From: Takakia lepidozioides
Lineage: Eukaryota > Streptophyta > Takakiopsida > Takakiales > Takakiaceae
Direction: 5' to 3'
DNA length: 64,000 nucleotides
Assembly: GCA_030704615.1 (NCBI GenBank)
Contig: CM060733.1
Coordinates: 24,118,001-24,182,000 of the forward strand
Shown one piece after another: positions 12,003-22,684 of the stretch. Positions within the stretch are counted from its first letter, which is position 1; each line of letters starts with the position of its first letter. The notes beneath the pieces were generated by a model. The model made no database searches and had not been told where the DNA came from. It worked only from the letters and a program-made list of their open reading frames with translations. The translations under genes were made by a program, and so were the position numbers.

Positions 12003-12007
12003 TTTTT
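12003..12007 (+). terminator. Pol III terminator (T5) after tRNA-Ser
   Basis: A TTTTT run begins five bases past the end of tRNA-Ser and is followed by a second T5 run a few bases on. It is the first T-run after both tRNAs, so it would end transcripts starting at either one. Confidence 0.8.
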
Positions 12008-12139
12008 CCCTTTTTCCAATTTCTATTTCAAATTTCTGCTTCGCGTGTGTTGTCTCTGTCGGGGAGTGCAGGAGCTTGTCTGGTTGTGAAGAAGAAGATG
12101 GTGTGGAGAGGGGATTGAGGAGGTGGGGAGGTTGTGGAG

Positions 12140-13615
12140 ATGGCGGCGGAGATGCTGAATCCACCTGAGAGAAGTTCGAGTTTTTCTCGACTTGGATCTC
12201 CACCAGAGCTAGTGGAGCAGAGGAGTGCGCTCTTGGAAGAGCGGAGGGTTGATGGAAGGGAGGAGCGGTGGAGTGGATGCTGCCAGGGCCGGTGGCATCC
12301 CCTGCTGGGGCTTGCCTGCAGTTTGGCTGTGGTCATAGGAGTCGTCTTCGCGCTCGGAGTGCACCGGGAGCATGCGTCGGTGGCGGGAGGTTGGGGTTTT
12401 TCGCGGCCGCTGCGAGTGCTGGATAAGCCTGTCATTATCCTCGTGTCCTCTGATGGATTTCGATGGGGTTACAACTGGAAAGCGCCCACACCGAATATTG
12501 ATCGGTTGCGGTTTAATGGGACGGAGGCAGAGTCTGGCATGATTCCTGTGTATCCTTCGATTACGTTTCCGAATCATTACTCGATTGTAACGGGACTCTA
12601 TCCTGCATGGCATGGGGTGATTGCCAACTCTTTCAGTGACCCTGACCCCGAGAGTACTGACCAGTTCTACATGTCGAACCACAACCCAAAGTGGTGGCTT
12701 GGGGAGCCCATCTGGGAGACTGTGGTGAAGCAAGGATTGCAGGCAGCCACTTATTTTTGGCCTGGGTCTGAGGTTTTCAAAGGACCCTGGACATGCTTAC
12801 GGCCTTACTGCCGGCATTACAATGAGTCGGTTCCTTTTGAGGAGCGTGTAGATACTGTGTTAAGTTATATGGATATGTCTCCTGCAGAGCGCCCCAGCAT
12901 TGTCACTCTTTATTTTGAGGCACCGGATCATCCAGGGCACGATACGGGGCCCGACGCCCCACAAATCACGGAGGCTGTCGTGCGCATTGATTCCATGATA
13001 GGTCGCCTGCTTGACGGGCTTGAGAGCCGGGGTGTGCTTGAAGATGTCACTGTTATGTTGGTAGGGGATCACGGAATGGTGGCCAATTGTGCAGACAAGA
13101 TGATCTACTTGGAGGATCTTTCACCATGGGTTGAACTTCCAGCAAAATGGATTGATTCATACAGCCCAGTGCTTGCAATAAGGCCACCACCGGATGTGGA
13201 TGTGAGGAGTGTCCTTGCCAATATAACAGAGGGGCTAGCATCTGGAAAAGTTCATAATGCTGAGTATCTGCAGGTCTACTTGAAGGAAGATTTACCACCT
13301 CGGCTGCACTACTCGGAAAGCCCAAGGATACAACCCATCATTGGCATGGTTGCAGAGGCTTACAAGGTGACAAGGAAAAGGTCCTTAACTGCACAGTGCG
13401 GGGGGTCACATGGCTATGACAATGCATTTCTTTCAATGCGAACTATATTTATTGCTTCAGGGCCTCAATTTGCAAGGGGTCGCAAGATTCCTTCCTTTGA
13501 GAACATCCAGCTTTATCATGTGATGACCTCAATTCTTGGTCTAGATCCGGCTCCCAACAATGGGACCATCTCGTTTGCAGAATCTATCCTTCTCCCTTCC
13601 AATCCCATTCTTTAA
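12140..13615 (+). CDS. Ectonucleotide pyrophosphatase/phosphodiesterase (ENPP/NPP family), type II membrane protein
   Basis: An intronless 491-codon frame from the ATG at 12140 to the TAA ending at 13615; a GTG six bases upstream is not the start. The cytosolic head is about 54 residues, followed by one membrane segment (about 55-74, rich in L/A/V/G) and a lumenal or extracellular catalytic domain. Alkaline-phosphatase-superfamily metal and catalytic residues are visible: the Asp of VSSDGFRW (about 105), the nucleophile Thr in PSITFPNH (about 142), DHPGHDTGPD (about 263-272), GDHGM (about 309-313) and the His of GGSHGYDN. The enzymes hydrolyse pyrophosphate or phosphodiester bonds in nucleotides and nucleotide sugars; the substrate is not predictable here. 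Family length matches the short plant/ENPP4-5-like members. The gene converges with the glucuronokinase gene downstream. Confident in family and completeness. Confidence 0.93.
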   Translation: MAAEMLNPPERSSSFSRLGSPPELVEQRSALLEERRVDGREERWSGCCQGRWHPLLGLACSLAVVIGVVFALGVHREHASVAGGWGFSRPLRVLDKPVIILVSSDGFRWGYNWKAPTPNIDRLRFNGTEAESGMIPVYPSITFPNHYSIVTGLYPAWHGVIANSFSDPDPESTDQFYMSNHNPKWWLGEPIWETVVKQGLQAATYFWPGSEVFKGPWTCLRPYCRHYNESVPFEERVDTVLSYMDMSPAERPSIVTLYFEAPDHPGHDTGPDAPQITEAVVRIDSMIGRLLDGLESRGVLEDVTVMLVGDHGMVANCADKMIYLEDLSPWVELPAKWIDSYSPVLAIRPPPDVDVRSVLANITEGLASGKVHNAEYLQVYLKEDLPPRLHYSESPRIQPIIGMVAEAYKVTRKRSLTAQCGGSHGYDNAFLSMRTIFIASGPQFARGRKIPSFENIQLYHVMTSILGLDPAPNNGTISFAESILLPSNPIL

Positions 13616-14157
13616 TTTGTGGCCATGCAACGGCAATTGTATATACATGCATCCATATGTGAGCAACTTGATCAAATTTTGAAGGTAATCTGGCTCTGTT
13701 GTAAGTCCAAAGAAACCCTATCTGAGACCTCTTGAGAAAGTTTTGTTTTAGTCCAGTGGTGAAGTTATTAGTTATCACCAGTGGCACGAGATAATTGGTG
13801 AACCTTTCAGGAAATATTGGAAGATCCCACACTTGAGCCCATTTTGATGCCGCGCAGGTTTCTCTTGAAATTTGGCATGCAGACGATATGCTTACTTTTG
13901 AGGGTTTGCAGTTGAATTCCGTGGATCGACATGTAAATGTATCACTGTATGCACAATTCAATCTCACAATCGCATTGTGAAGTCACCCAAACAAGAGAAC
14001 AGACCAGACCTCTTCATGCCTACCCTCCGTTCCAGGCTAGAGCAGTAGGGAAAAGCCGGGGATCGAGAGAACTATTATATTCCGAGTTACTCGTTTGCAA
14101 AATTTTGGATATGCTTAGCCATGTGTACAATTGTTCACTTGGAGTATGATTCATATG
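13616..14157. other. Convergent intergenic region, 3' sides of ENPP and glucuronokinase
   Basis: No gene was recognised. It contains the ENPP 3' UTR and probably part of the opposite gene's 3' UTR. Confidence 0.4.
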
Positions 14158-14192
14158 AAGGATAGATTCTGCAAACAAGATGGTCCCATTGA
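14158..14192 (-). pseudogene. Inverted 35-bp copy of the ENPP coding end
   Basis: This minus-strand sequence matches ENPP bases 13558-13592 at 34 of 35 positions and would encode NGTILFAESIL against NGTISFAESIL in ENPP. The match stops at both edges; a weaker open frame continues on each side (14020-14292) without recognisable ENPP motifs. It looks like the remnant of a second ENPP-like 3' exon in opposite orientation or a local inverted duplication, about 0.57 kb from the original. Confidence 0.75.
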
Positions 14193-14406
14193 TCATATGA
14201 TCCCAAACTGGGGGATGGTTTGTAGGATCAACAGAGGTTAGGCCTTCAAACCCACCGAGAACTTCAAACTCATGTCTTGAACGTTGGTACATCTCCTAGA
14301 TTTCCTGCCTCCAAATGTGAGTGTCACCTCTTCACTGGCAGATGTGTTCTGATGAAACTTCTCCAACAAAATTCTGGTGCTACATATTTTGCTGAAGGAT
14401 GTGGGT

Positions 14407-17220
14407 TCAAATAGCCTTCCCAGGATACACAGAGGATGGGGCCACAAGTGCAGGCTCAACAATGAAGCCAGCTCTTTGACATGCTTCCTCTAGATGCTTC
14501 ACCTGAAGAGGGCCCTGAGGACAAAAGGCCACCACTGCACCACCACTGCCTGTGAATTTGCATGCTGCACCCACACTGCGGGCCGTTTCCACCATGTCAA
14601 TGTTCATTTTGCCGAGGGCAGCATTGCCGAACATGCGCCTGCATAAGCACAAGTTGACAGCAATTGATACAGATCATGTTGAGTAAGGAGAGGAATGCAG
14701 AGGCATGCAGACTGACTGAAATGTTTCGAACTCGGCTACAAAAAACACATGTATGAAGAAAGAATCTGTGAGAAGGATCTAGGTGTAACTAAGATACTCC
14801 AATCGTTGGTATTTTTAAATCCTAAAGGATACCAAAATTGCCCCCTCCTTCTGTGGTGAACAACGTCCACAAACTGTGCTAACAAAAAAGAAGACAATAC
14901 TTGGAAGGCAACAAGACAGATAGTGACAAACCTCCGTAAATCAAAGTTTTGATTCATGAGTGTACCAAAGGTGGAATAATCCCGGGTCAGCAGAGCAGCA
15001 CACCCTCTCACAGCAAGATTGGCAACCTCTGTCATGCAACCTCGGACTAACTCATCGCCATCCAACCATCTCTTTCTAACTGTGCTGTGAACCTGCATCA
15101 TGTTTGGGGAAAATGTTGCACACGAAATCCAAAATACCACAATACAATATCGCACTCTGTTAGACAAGCAATCTCTGCTCAAAGACTTCAGAGCAAATCC
15201 TTGAGTGCGAATCCACCACCTCATCCATGAGATAATCATGCATTAAGTTAGGATGACATTTGGATGCAACTGTGCGAATTAAAAAGTGGGGTACAGACCT
15301 TGCCAGAGTCACTGGGATTCTTCGCATAGATCAGGTACAATGGTGGAAGTAGGCTGGGATCCATTGGTGTGTAGATGCCATTTCCAGTGCTCTCCAAGGA
15401 ATTTTGGTCAAAATCCTGCCAAAGGCAAGTCTGATATCTAATTACAGCAACCCCTTGACGTCAAACCCAGCCTGGAATATGTGTCACCAAGACATCGTCA
15501 ATATAAGGACTAACACCTGCATGCCATGTATGCCCCAGCTCCAAATGTCTGTTTCTAGAAGTTTGCTTTAGATGCATCTTCTCATGCTCAATGCTCACGC
15601 ATATCCCCTTCCCTTTGCATGTATGTCTATTCCACTTGTTGTACAATTTGAGGAGACTCCAATTAAAAGGAGCAGACTGAAAAGAGAACGATGAAGAGAA
15701 AAACTGGGGCACACCATGTACACAAGACCTCCATAGACTTGTGCCACGCGGTCTTGCAGACCTGCAGTTATGCCTAGCTCCTCTTCTGCATTCAAGATGA
15801 CTCTTGGCCTATCTTCCACCTTCATGCGGCCTCCAACGTCGTAGAACTCCAGCAAGCAATTCAAGCTTGCACACACTATTGCACTTGATCCTGAGAGCCC
15901 AGCCTGTTTTGCCAGGATAGAGAATCCATTGACAGTGATAGTTACCACAATGCTGACAGAGCTGCCAGACAGATACCTAATTCGAGAGATCCATTACAGG
16001 AAGGGAAAAGAGCAGCCTAAACATCGCTGGCATGGGCCAGGGGTTCTCTTTGAGGGCCTCCTGCTTCATCAACGGAGAAGCAACTTGTGCCATCAAGTGT
16101 TGTTGTTTCACCCCATATGACAAACCAACCTTTGCAACAGAATACACTCTGAGACACCATCTATTGCTGTAACTTCTGACCCTGCCATACATGCAGATTT
16201 GAAAGTAGACATACACAGCTTGTGCATAAGCTAAAAGGATCCTGTATTCAGCTGTTTCATCAACCTCAACAGATGATACACCCCGGAGTTGTATGACTAT
16301 TCTAGAATTAAAGAGTAAAAGAATAACCCAAATTGAAAGATTCCGACGTCAAGTGAAGAATGTATGTGAGGTGCACGAGTCTGCTCTCGTTTATGGTTTC
16401 CTCCTTAAACGTAGACTTTGTGAGAAGACAAGAAGTGGTATTTGACACTACGGGCCGCTTGGCTCTTCCACAGTTGGTCCGTCTTCCTCACTGATCTGTA
16501 AATCGACTTCATTCCCTCCTTCTGAGATGTGTGTCACTTTCATGTACTCCCTTTGCATTCTACCCTCCTCTTCTGAAACATAAAACAGATCCAAAGGTTC
16601 ATGGAGTACATACCTGTCTCGGAATAGTTGTATCATATGAAAGTGTGAAGTTGTGGTCATGCAGTGGTATATTGTGGGCTGTGCAGTAAGCATAAAACAC
16701 CTTGCATGATGCCACCAGCAAGCGCACGCCTCCATAGTAACCTTCTCCCTCTACGCGCTCCGCCTGCATACATAATCCCACAAGTTGGGCTTTTGGATAA
16801 TATCTGTTCTGCTACCCAAAAATGTACAAATTTGCAACGTAACATTTTGCTGGAGGTGAACAGAATGGCAGAAATCAACCAGAGGTGTGGATTCGAAACT
16901 TGAAAATACACCAGCGACAGGTAAAACTTGATTGAGAACTAAGATGATATGGAAATGAAATTACATGGAGAGGACAATGGAGATATAAAGCGCTGGATTT
17001 TCCTCACCAACTGCGGCAAAGAAGCAAATTGAGACGGATCGTGGAGCGGATGCGACAGAATGTTGAGTGTTTTGGAAGGTTGCAGGCACACAGAAGCCCA
17101 GAAATTAGATAAGGAAAAAGCCAGCGTGTGGCCGTAGTAAGCATCGCTAGGATTTCCGAGCAATCCAACTCGAGCATATGCCCGGTGCTCGATCTTCTTC
17201 TCCATGTTTGGACCCGCCAT
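14407..17220 (-). CDS. GLCAK: Glucuronokinase (GHMP kinase family), complete, six exons
   Basis: Exons on the minus strand: 17220-17008, 16763-16614, 15903-15715, 15415-15299, 15092-14932 and 14638-14407. All have GT/AG borders and join in one frame to a 353-residue protein, close to the approximately 360 of plant glucuronokinases. Landmarks are [20 protein letters not shown] at the N-terminus, [10 protein letters not shown], the GHMP ATP-binding motif [49 protein letters not shown] and the C-terminal GHMP motif [13 protein letters not shown]. The enzyme phosphorylates D-glucuronate to glucuronate-1-phosphate in the myo-inositol oxygenation route to UDP-glucuronate, the precursor of wall UDP-xylose and UDP-arabinose. 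It acts in the cytosol. The next gene on the same strand, about 2 kb upstream, is a UDP-arabinopyranose mutase of the same sugar network. No break or missing motif was seen. Confidence 0.95.
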
Positions 17221-18735
17221 ATCCAGCTATCTTACTCACGGGTTCCAAGCAGGGTTCCCATTGGAAGTACACTTCCCAGAGACCCATAAGTTTTTCGCAA
17301 AAGATTAGAGGGATAGGAAAATGGTAAGGTCGGGCTTAATCGATTTCCCATCTAGCCTAAAACCCCCATTTTTGACACACTGTTTCTTTGCATTGAGTCT
17401 GGATCTCTTGTTGCGAAAGAAAATATAGCATCATCTAAACTTCTGTCGTCTTCTTTGCAATGTTTTTAAGCGTGTCTTGTTTCTTGCTCATATCAGGCAG
17501 GAAGATTATGAAATCTATTCTGCAAGCTTCCTGGGATCGGTGCTCCTGATTCTCCTGTCTCTGGCAGAATTTTGAAGGTTTCATGGAAAGTCTCTGTTTT
17601 ACCTTGGCCCTTACTACTGTATCTCCCACGATGCTAGTTAAGGACTTTGTGGCAAAGATCTCCATCGACCGAGCAAAGGCAAAGGTAGCCAGGAAGCATT
17701 TACATTTCCCTGTATCGAAATCTAGCTGCATTTTTCGCCTCTATTTGGATGCTGAATGTTGCGCCTGGATTTGAAGTTTCATGAAAGTAGACGCGTGATA
17801 TTGCAACATAACAAAAAGTGAAAAGGGATCCGTTGGTTTTTCTCTCAGAGTACTTCGCTGAATCTCACGACAGGAATGTGGGTTGCAAATCTGCTCAACC
17901 AAGCAGTTGTTTTGAAGAAAACAGACAACGACATAGAAACTAAGAATGAACACATGAATTTTATGGGTGAGGTGGGAGGATACTGACAGTGCTTGCCCAA
18001 TGGTTTTCTTTCCTAGAACTCAAAACGCTACAGACAGTGTCGGAAGTATCCATAGAGATTGACTCTGGACTATTCGTTTGTTGAATGCATTTTCTCGAAC
18101 TGTAACCTGAGCTCACTAATTGAAAACATTGTCTGGGTAATTTATGGACTCCAAGGCCAGCAATACTGGCCCTTTGCATCGCCCTTTGCAATACTGGTGA
18201 ATTGCAGAATATCTCAATCTCTTTTTGAGGGTGACAGCATGGGTATCCATCTAGAGCAACGTGTACATCTTTACACTAGAACAGCTCCTGCAGTATTCGA
18301 GCCTGGCCTACCCAACAAGGTGTACCAGAAAGAGAGAAGGCCTTCTAGAGGTGTTGGATTGACTTGAAAGATACAGCAGCAGCTTGGTAAGCAAGTTCTA
18401 CAGTAGAAAGGAACATTAGAGTTGTTAGCCTTTTCTGAAGAGCCGAGTTATAGCGGCTATGGGCACCCGTGCTTTCAGGAATCTGGACCATGTTTTTTAG
18501 TTTCTCTGCACATCTGGATGACCGTAACCACGGCAGCTTCAAGGAAGTTTCAAGGAGCATTTGAGCTCATGTATAACTGTTTTAGTGTTCTAATTCCATA
18601 CAGAAGGATCTGTAATGCCCAGCAGGTTTTCCCAGAATCTGAAATTAACCTCAAACTAACCCCTTCCCCCACCAGTGTTCTCAATGTGGGACATTTTCTT
18701 TTCATTCTCCAAAACCGTTGGAACTGTGTAACAAT
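17221..18735. other. Region between glucuronokinase start and RGP 3' duplication
   Basis: Nothing recognisable. The promoter and 5' UTR of the minus-strand glucuronokinase gene should lie at the left edge. Scattered open frames show no family signature. Confidence 0.4.
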
Positions 18736-19206
18736 CCACATTGTCTATCACACATCTGTGAAAGATGAAAATCCACCACAATCTGTCTGCAAGCCACCAT
18801 GACCTGAACTTTAATAGGCATAGAAGGGAAACCACTTTCCAACTCGAGAGTCTCTAGAAAACATTGCCCCAAAAAAATATTAAATGATGATTGTCACCAT
18901 GGTCATGTAACAGAACCACCCACCTAAAGCTCCTCCTACATTATATATTGGTCAGCAAGGCTTGAATTCTCATTATTCACATTGTCTCGCACAGATCTGT
19001 GAAAGATGAAAGTCAACCAGAGTATACGACCTGAACTTCAATAGACAAGAAGGAAGACCATCTTCCCACTGAATCTCCTCCAAAATCTCGAAAGAGATTT
19101 GCTCCAAAAAGAATATGCATGATGATTCCAGCATCATCGTGTACAACAACCACCACCCTAAAAGCTCCTTCACCACGACATCTTGGTGATCAAGGATTGA
19201 ATTCTC
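18736..19206. repeat. Imperfect two-copy tandem duplication across the RGP stop codon and 3' UTR
   Basis: A block beginning ATTGTCT..CACA.ATCTGTGAAAGATGAAA and continuing through GACCTGAACTT.AATAG, GCCCC/GCTCCAAAAA.AATAT, AAGCTCCT and AAGG.TTGAATTCTC occurs at about 18736-18975 and again at about 18980-19206. The period is about 245 bp. The right copy contains the stop codon of the RGP gene. Divergence is clear, so the duplication is not recent. Confidence 0.75.
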
Positions 19207-20230
19207 TCCAGGCTTCAATCCAAGCTTCCATGGAAGTCGCAAGTTCTTTGAAAAGTGGGTCAACAGCCCCTAGTTTCTTCTTCACTTGCTTCGCTACTTC
19301 TAAGTAACTATCCTCCACATCCAGAGCATTCTCTGATATTTGCAGGGACTGGAAGAAGGGGAAAATCTCTTTGTGCCCAATCTCGTTCCTCACAGGTGCC
19401 AATGCATCTCCTGTCTGATTGCGCCACACATAAGGTAAACCTGTTTTCACACCATAGCCAAAGACATCACAGATTACTTTGGAGCATAGCCCAGCCCAGA
19501 TGTCATCAAGGGTGTCCCAGCTGGCAGATTCTCCACTCCCCAGTTCCACCTGTCCTGAAAACATGGCAGGACCTATCAACTTCCTGTTGAAGGCCAGATT
19601 GATGCCGCTCATAGGAAACAGAGAGTTCTTAGGAACTGTGATCACTGCATCCACAAACGTGTCATTGCGTTCATGGGGTTTCGAAGTCAGTGTTGGAGCA
19701 TCGTAATCGGGCACATTAAGCCACAGTCCATGAGAGATGGCAGTTTCAACACCTTCTCTCAAGCTGAAAGGATAGCCCCGCACGAAATCAGTGCTCTCTC
19801 TGTATGGATCATACAAAGTGTTGAAGAAATAGGGCGTGGACGGATTCTTCAGATTGGTGACATGCTCCTCTATAGGATGGATTGCGAGCCCCTTTGGATT
19901 TTGGGCAGGCACGCAGTCGTCGTCGAACGTGTAGATGTAAGGTTTCTTGGAGACCAAGTAGCCAAAACACTTACAACTGTTACCCTTGAAGCTCAGCAAT
20001 GCCGACAGCTTGGCCCCCAAAAGCCTCTTGATGTCAGTTGGGGTGTAAACATCCGCATCAAAACCTGGTGGAACTTGCAGTGCTACATCCAGATCATTAG
20101 CCTGAACAACGATCAAGTGAAAAGGTTCCAACATGGGGCGCCACGCTTCCAGAAAACTCAAATCTGGCCGTAATGCTGCAATCACAACATCCACCTCATT
20201 TGGATCCATTTCATACACAAAGGTTCCCAT
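19190..20230 (-). CDS. RGP: UDP-arabinopyranose mutase / reversibly glycosylated polypeptide, complete, single exon
   Basis: An uninterrupted 346-residue frame. It begins MGTFVYEMDPNEVDVVIAAL and ends EAWIEAWREFNP before the stop. Family signatures are WRPMLEPFHLIVVQ, KGNSCKCFGYLVSKKPYIYT, the metal-binding DDD of TFDDDCVPA (residues 103-105), NTLYDPYRESTDFVRGYPFS, GINLAFNR and WDDIWAG-like DTLDDIWAGLC. Length agrees with the usual 340-360 residues. These Golgi-surface and cytosolic proteins interconvert UDP-arabinopyranose and UDP-arabinofuranose and become reversibly glycosylated by UDP-sugars. They are soluble, and no signal peptide is seen. The absence of introns in the coding region is unusual for many plant RGP genes but leaves the frame intact. 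Confident. Confidence 0.95.
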   Translation of the reverse strand: MGTFVYEMDPNEVDVVIAALRPDLSFLEAWRPMLEPFHLIVVQANDLDVALQVPPGFDADVYTPTDIKRLLGAKLSALLSFKGNSCKCFGYLVSKKPYIYTFDDDCVPAQNPKGLAIHPIEEHVTNLKNPSTPYFFNTLYDPYRESTDFVRGYPFSLREGVETAISHGLWLNVPDYDAPTLTSKPHERNDTFVDAVITVPKNSLFPMSGINLAFNRKLIGPAMFSGQVELGSGESASWDTLDDIWAGLCSKVICDVFGYGVKTGLPYVWRNQTGDALAPVRNEIGHKEIFPFFQSLQISENALDVEDSYLEVAKQVKKKLGAVDPLFKELATSMEAWIEAWREFNP

Positions 20231-20834
20231 CCTCTCTCAAGGAAAGGGTCAACAAGGTGATGCGCAGTACCTCCGACTCACAGCCCACACTCAATCAACG
20301 AGATATGCGTTAGAACCTCGTTTGTCGAGCTGCATTTCCTCCACAGATATCTAATTCCTGAATACCTGTAGATCACATTCACTCCCTGTATCCCTGCTGC
20401 TTGGACCGCGTTATCTCTCTCTCTCCCCCCCTCTCTCTCTCAACCGGATACAAACTCCCTCGGCTTCTATAATGTCTGTGGTTCTCTTGCAATGTGCAGA
20501 CCTCTCTGACTCAACACACACAACCCGCCTCGTACTCTTGTCCAGCAGGTGAGGTGCAGGCCTCCATTAGAGCGAGGTCGTAGATCCAGATGCAAGCAGC
20601 GGCACGCAGGCAGCACTAACGATGGCCCAATGGCAGCCTCGGCTCTTGTTCACTAACGCACTTCTTTGCCGAGCAACGATCACCATACTTACTTAGCCGA
20701 GAAGCTGTGCAGTCAGAGGCAGCCCTTCCAACACCTGGCTCCTCAACACATTCCAACTTGGAACGGTTTTCCTATGTATTTGTCTCTACTATAAATACTA
20801 GAAGCAATTTAGCAAAACAATTAAATTTTGCGGA
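20231..20834. promoter_or_regulatory. Upstream region of the RGP gene with a CT-rich leader tract
   Basis: It lies 5' of the minus-strand RGP start. It contains a pyrimidine tract on the plus strand at about 20411-20441 (CT repeats around a C6 run), which reads as a GA tract on the gene's sense strand. No TATA box could be fixed with confidence. Confidence 0.45.
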
Positions 20835-22684
20835 AACAATTTGAATCAAGGACAATCTGTCTGTAATTGACCAATAAAGGGAATTACCTCCAGGAAGATA
20901 CGAAGATACTTCTTTCTGTAATTATTCATCTAACTGAGAATGTGTATTGTAGACTGATCTTCTGTTAATTGTTTTGCTTAAACAATTTGTATCAAGGACA
21001 ATCTGTCTGTGATTGACCAATAAATGGAATTACCTCCAGGCAGATACTTCTTTCTGTAGTTATTCATCTAACTGAGAATGTGTATTGTAGACTGATCTTC
21101 TGTTAATTGTTTTGCTTAAACAATTTGTATCAAGGACAATCTGTCTGTGATTGACCAATAAAGGAATTACCTCCAGGCAGATACTCTTTTCTGTAATTAT
21201 TCATCTAACTGAGAATGTGTATTGTAGACTGATCTTCTGTTAATTGTTTTGCTTAAACAATTTGTATCAAGGACAATCTGTCTGTGATTGACCAATAAAG
21301 GGAATTACCTCCATGAAGATACCTCTTCTGTAATTATCATCTAACTGAGAATGGTGTTTGTAGACTGATCTTCTGTTGATTGTTTTGCTAACAATTTGTA
21401 TCAAAGACAATCTGTCTGTGATTGACCAAAAGGGAAACCTCCATGAAGATAATTCTCTGTATTATTCATCTAACTGAGCATGTGTATTGTAGGATCTTCT
21501 GTGATTGTTTTGCTAAAACAATTTGAATCAGGACAATCTGTCTGTGATTGACCAATAAAGGGAATTACCTCCATGAAGATAATTCTTTCTGTAATTATTC
21601 ATCTAACTGAGCATGTGTATTGTAGACTGATCTTCTGTTGATTGTTTTGCTAAAACAATTTGAATCAAGGACAATCTGTCTGTGATTGACCAATAAAGGG
21701 AATTACCTCCATGAAGATAATTCTTTCTGTAATTATTCATCTAACTGAGCATGTGTATTGTAGACTGATCTTCTGTTGATTGTTTTGCTAAAACAATTTG
21801 AATCAAGGACAATCTGTCTGTGATTGACCAATAAAGGGAATTACCTCCATGAAGATAATTCTTTCTGTAATTATTCATCTAACTGAGCATGTGTATTGTA
21901 GACTGATCTTCTGTTAATTGTTTTGCTAAAACAATTTGAATCAAGGACATCTGTCTGTAATTGACCAATAAAGAGCCTCCATGAAGATAATTCTTTCTGT
22001 AATTATTTATCTAACTGAGCATGTGTATTGTAGACTGATCTCTGTTAATTGTTTTGCTAAAACAATTTAGGACTATCTGTCTGTAATTGACCAATAAAGA
22101 GAATTGCCTCCATGAAGATAATTCTTTCTGTAATTATTTATCTAACTGAGCATGTGTATTGTAGACTGATCTTCTGTTAATTGTTTTGCTAAAACAATTT
22201 AGGACTATCTGTCTGTAATTGACCAATAAAGAGAATTGCCTCCATGAAGATAATTCTTTCTGTAATTATTTATCTAACTGAGCATGGTTTGTATTCTGTT
22301 AATTGTTTTGCTAAAACAATTAGAACTATCTGTCTGTAATTACCAATAAAGAGAATTGCCTCCATGAAGATAATTGTATTATTCTAACTGAGCATGTGTA
22401 TTGTAGACTGTTTTTCTGTAATTGTTTTGCTAAAACAATTTAGGACTATCTGTCTGTAATTGACCAATAAAGAGAATTGCCTCCATGAAGATAATTCTTT
22501 CTGTAATTATTCATCTAACTGAGCATGTGTATTGTAGACTGATCTTCTGTTAATTGTTTTGCTAAAACAATTTAGAACTATCTGTCTGTAATTGACCAAT
22601 AAAGAGAATTGCCTCCATGAAGATAATTCTTTCTGTAATTATTCATCTAACTGAGCATGTGTATTGTAGACTGATCTTCTGTTT
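20835..22684. repeat. Satellite array, about 14 units of 120-146 bp
   Basis: The landmark GACCAATAAA recurs at about 20869, 21015, 21153, 21290, 21423, 21550, 21688, 21826, 21963, 22089, 22221, 22341, 22462 and 22594. Unit lengths are therefore mostly 126-138 bp (range 120-146). Each unit has AATTGTTTTGCT, AAACAATTT, ATCTGTCTGT, GACCAATAAAG, ATTACCTCCA or ATTGCCTCCA, GAAGATA, TCATCTAACTGAG and TGTGTATTGTAGACTGATCT. Left units carry TCAAGGACAATCTG; right units carry TAGGACTATCTG or TAGAACTATCTG, so two subfamilies are stacked. No coding. Confidence 0.97.
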
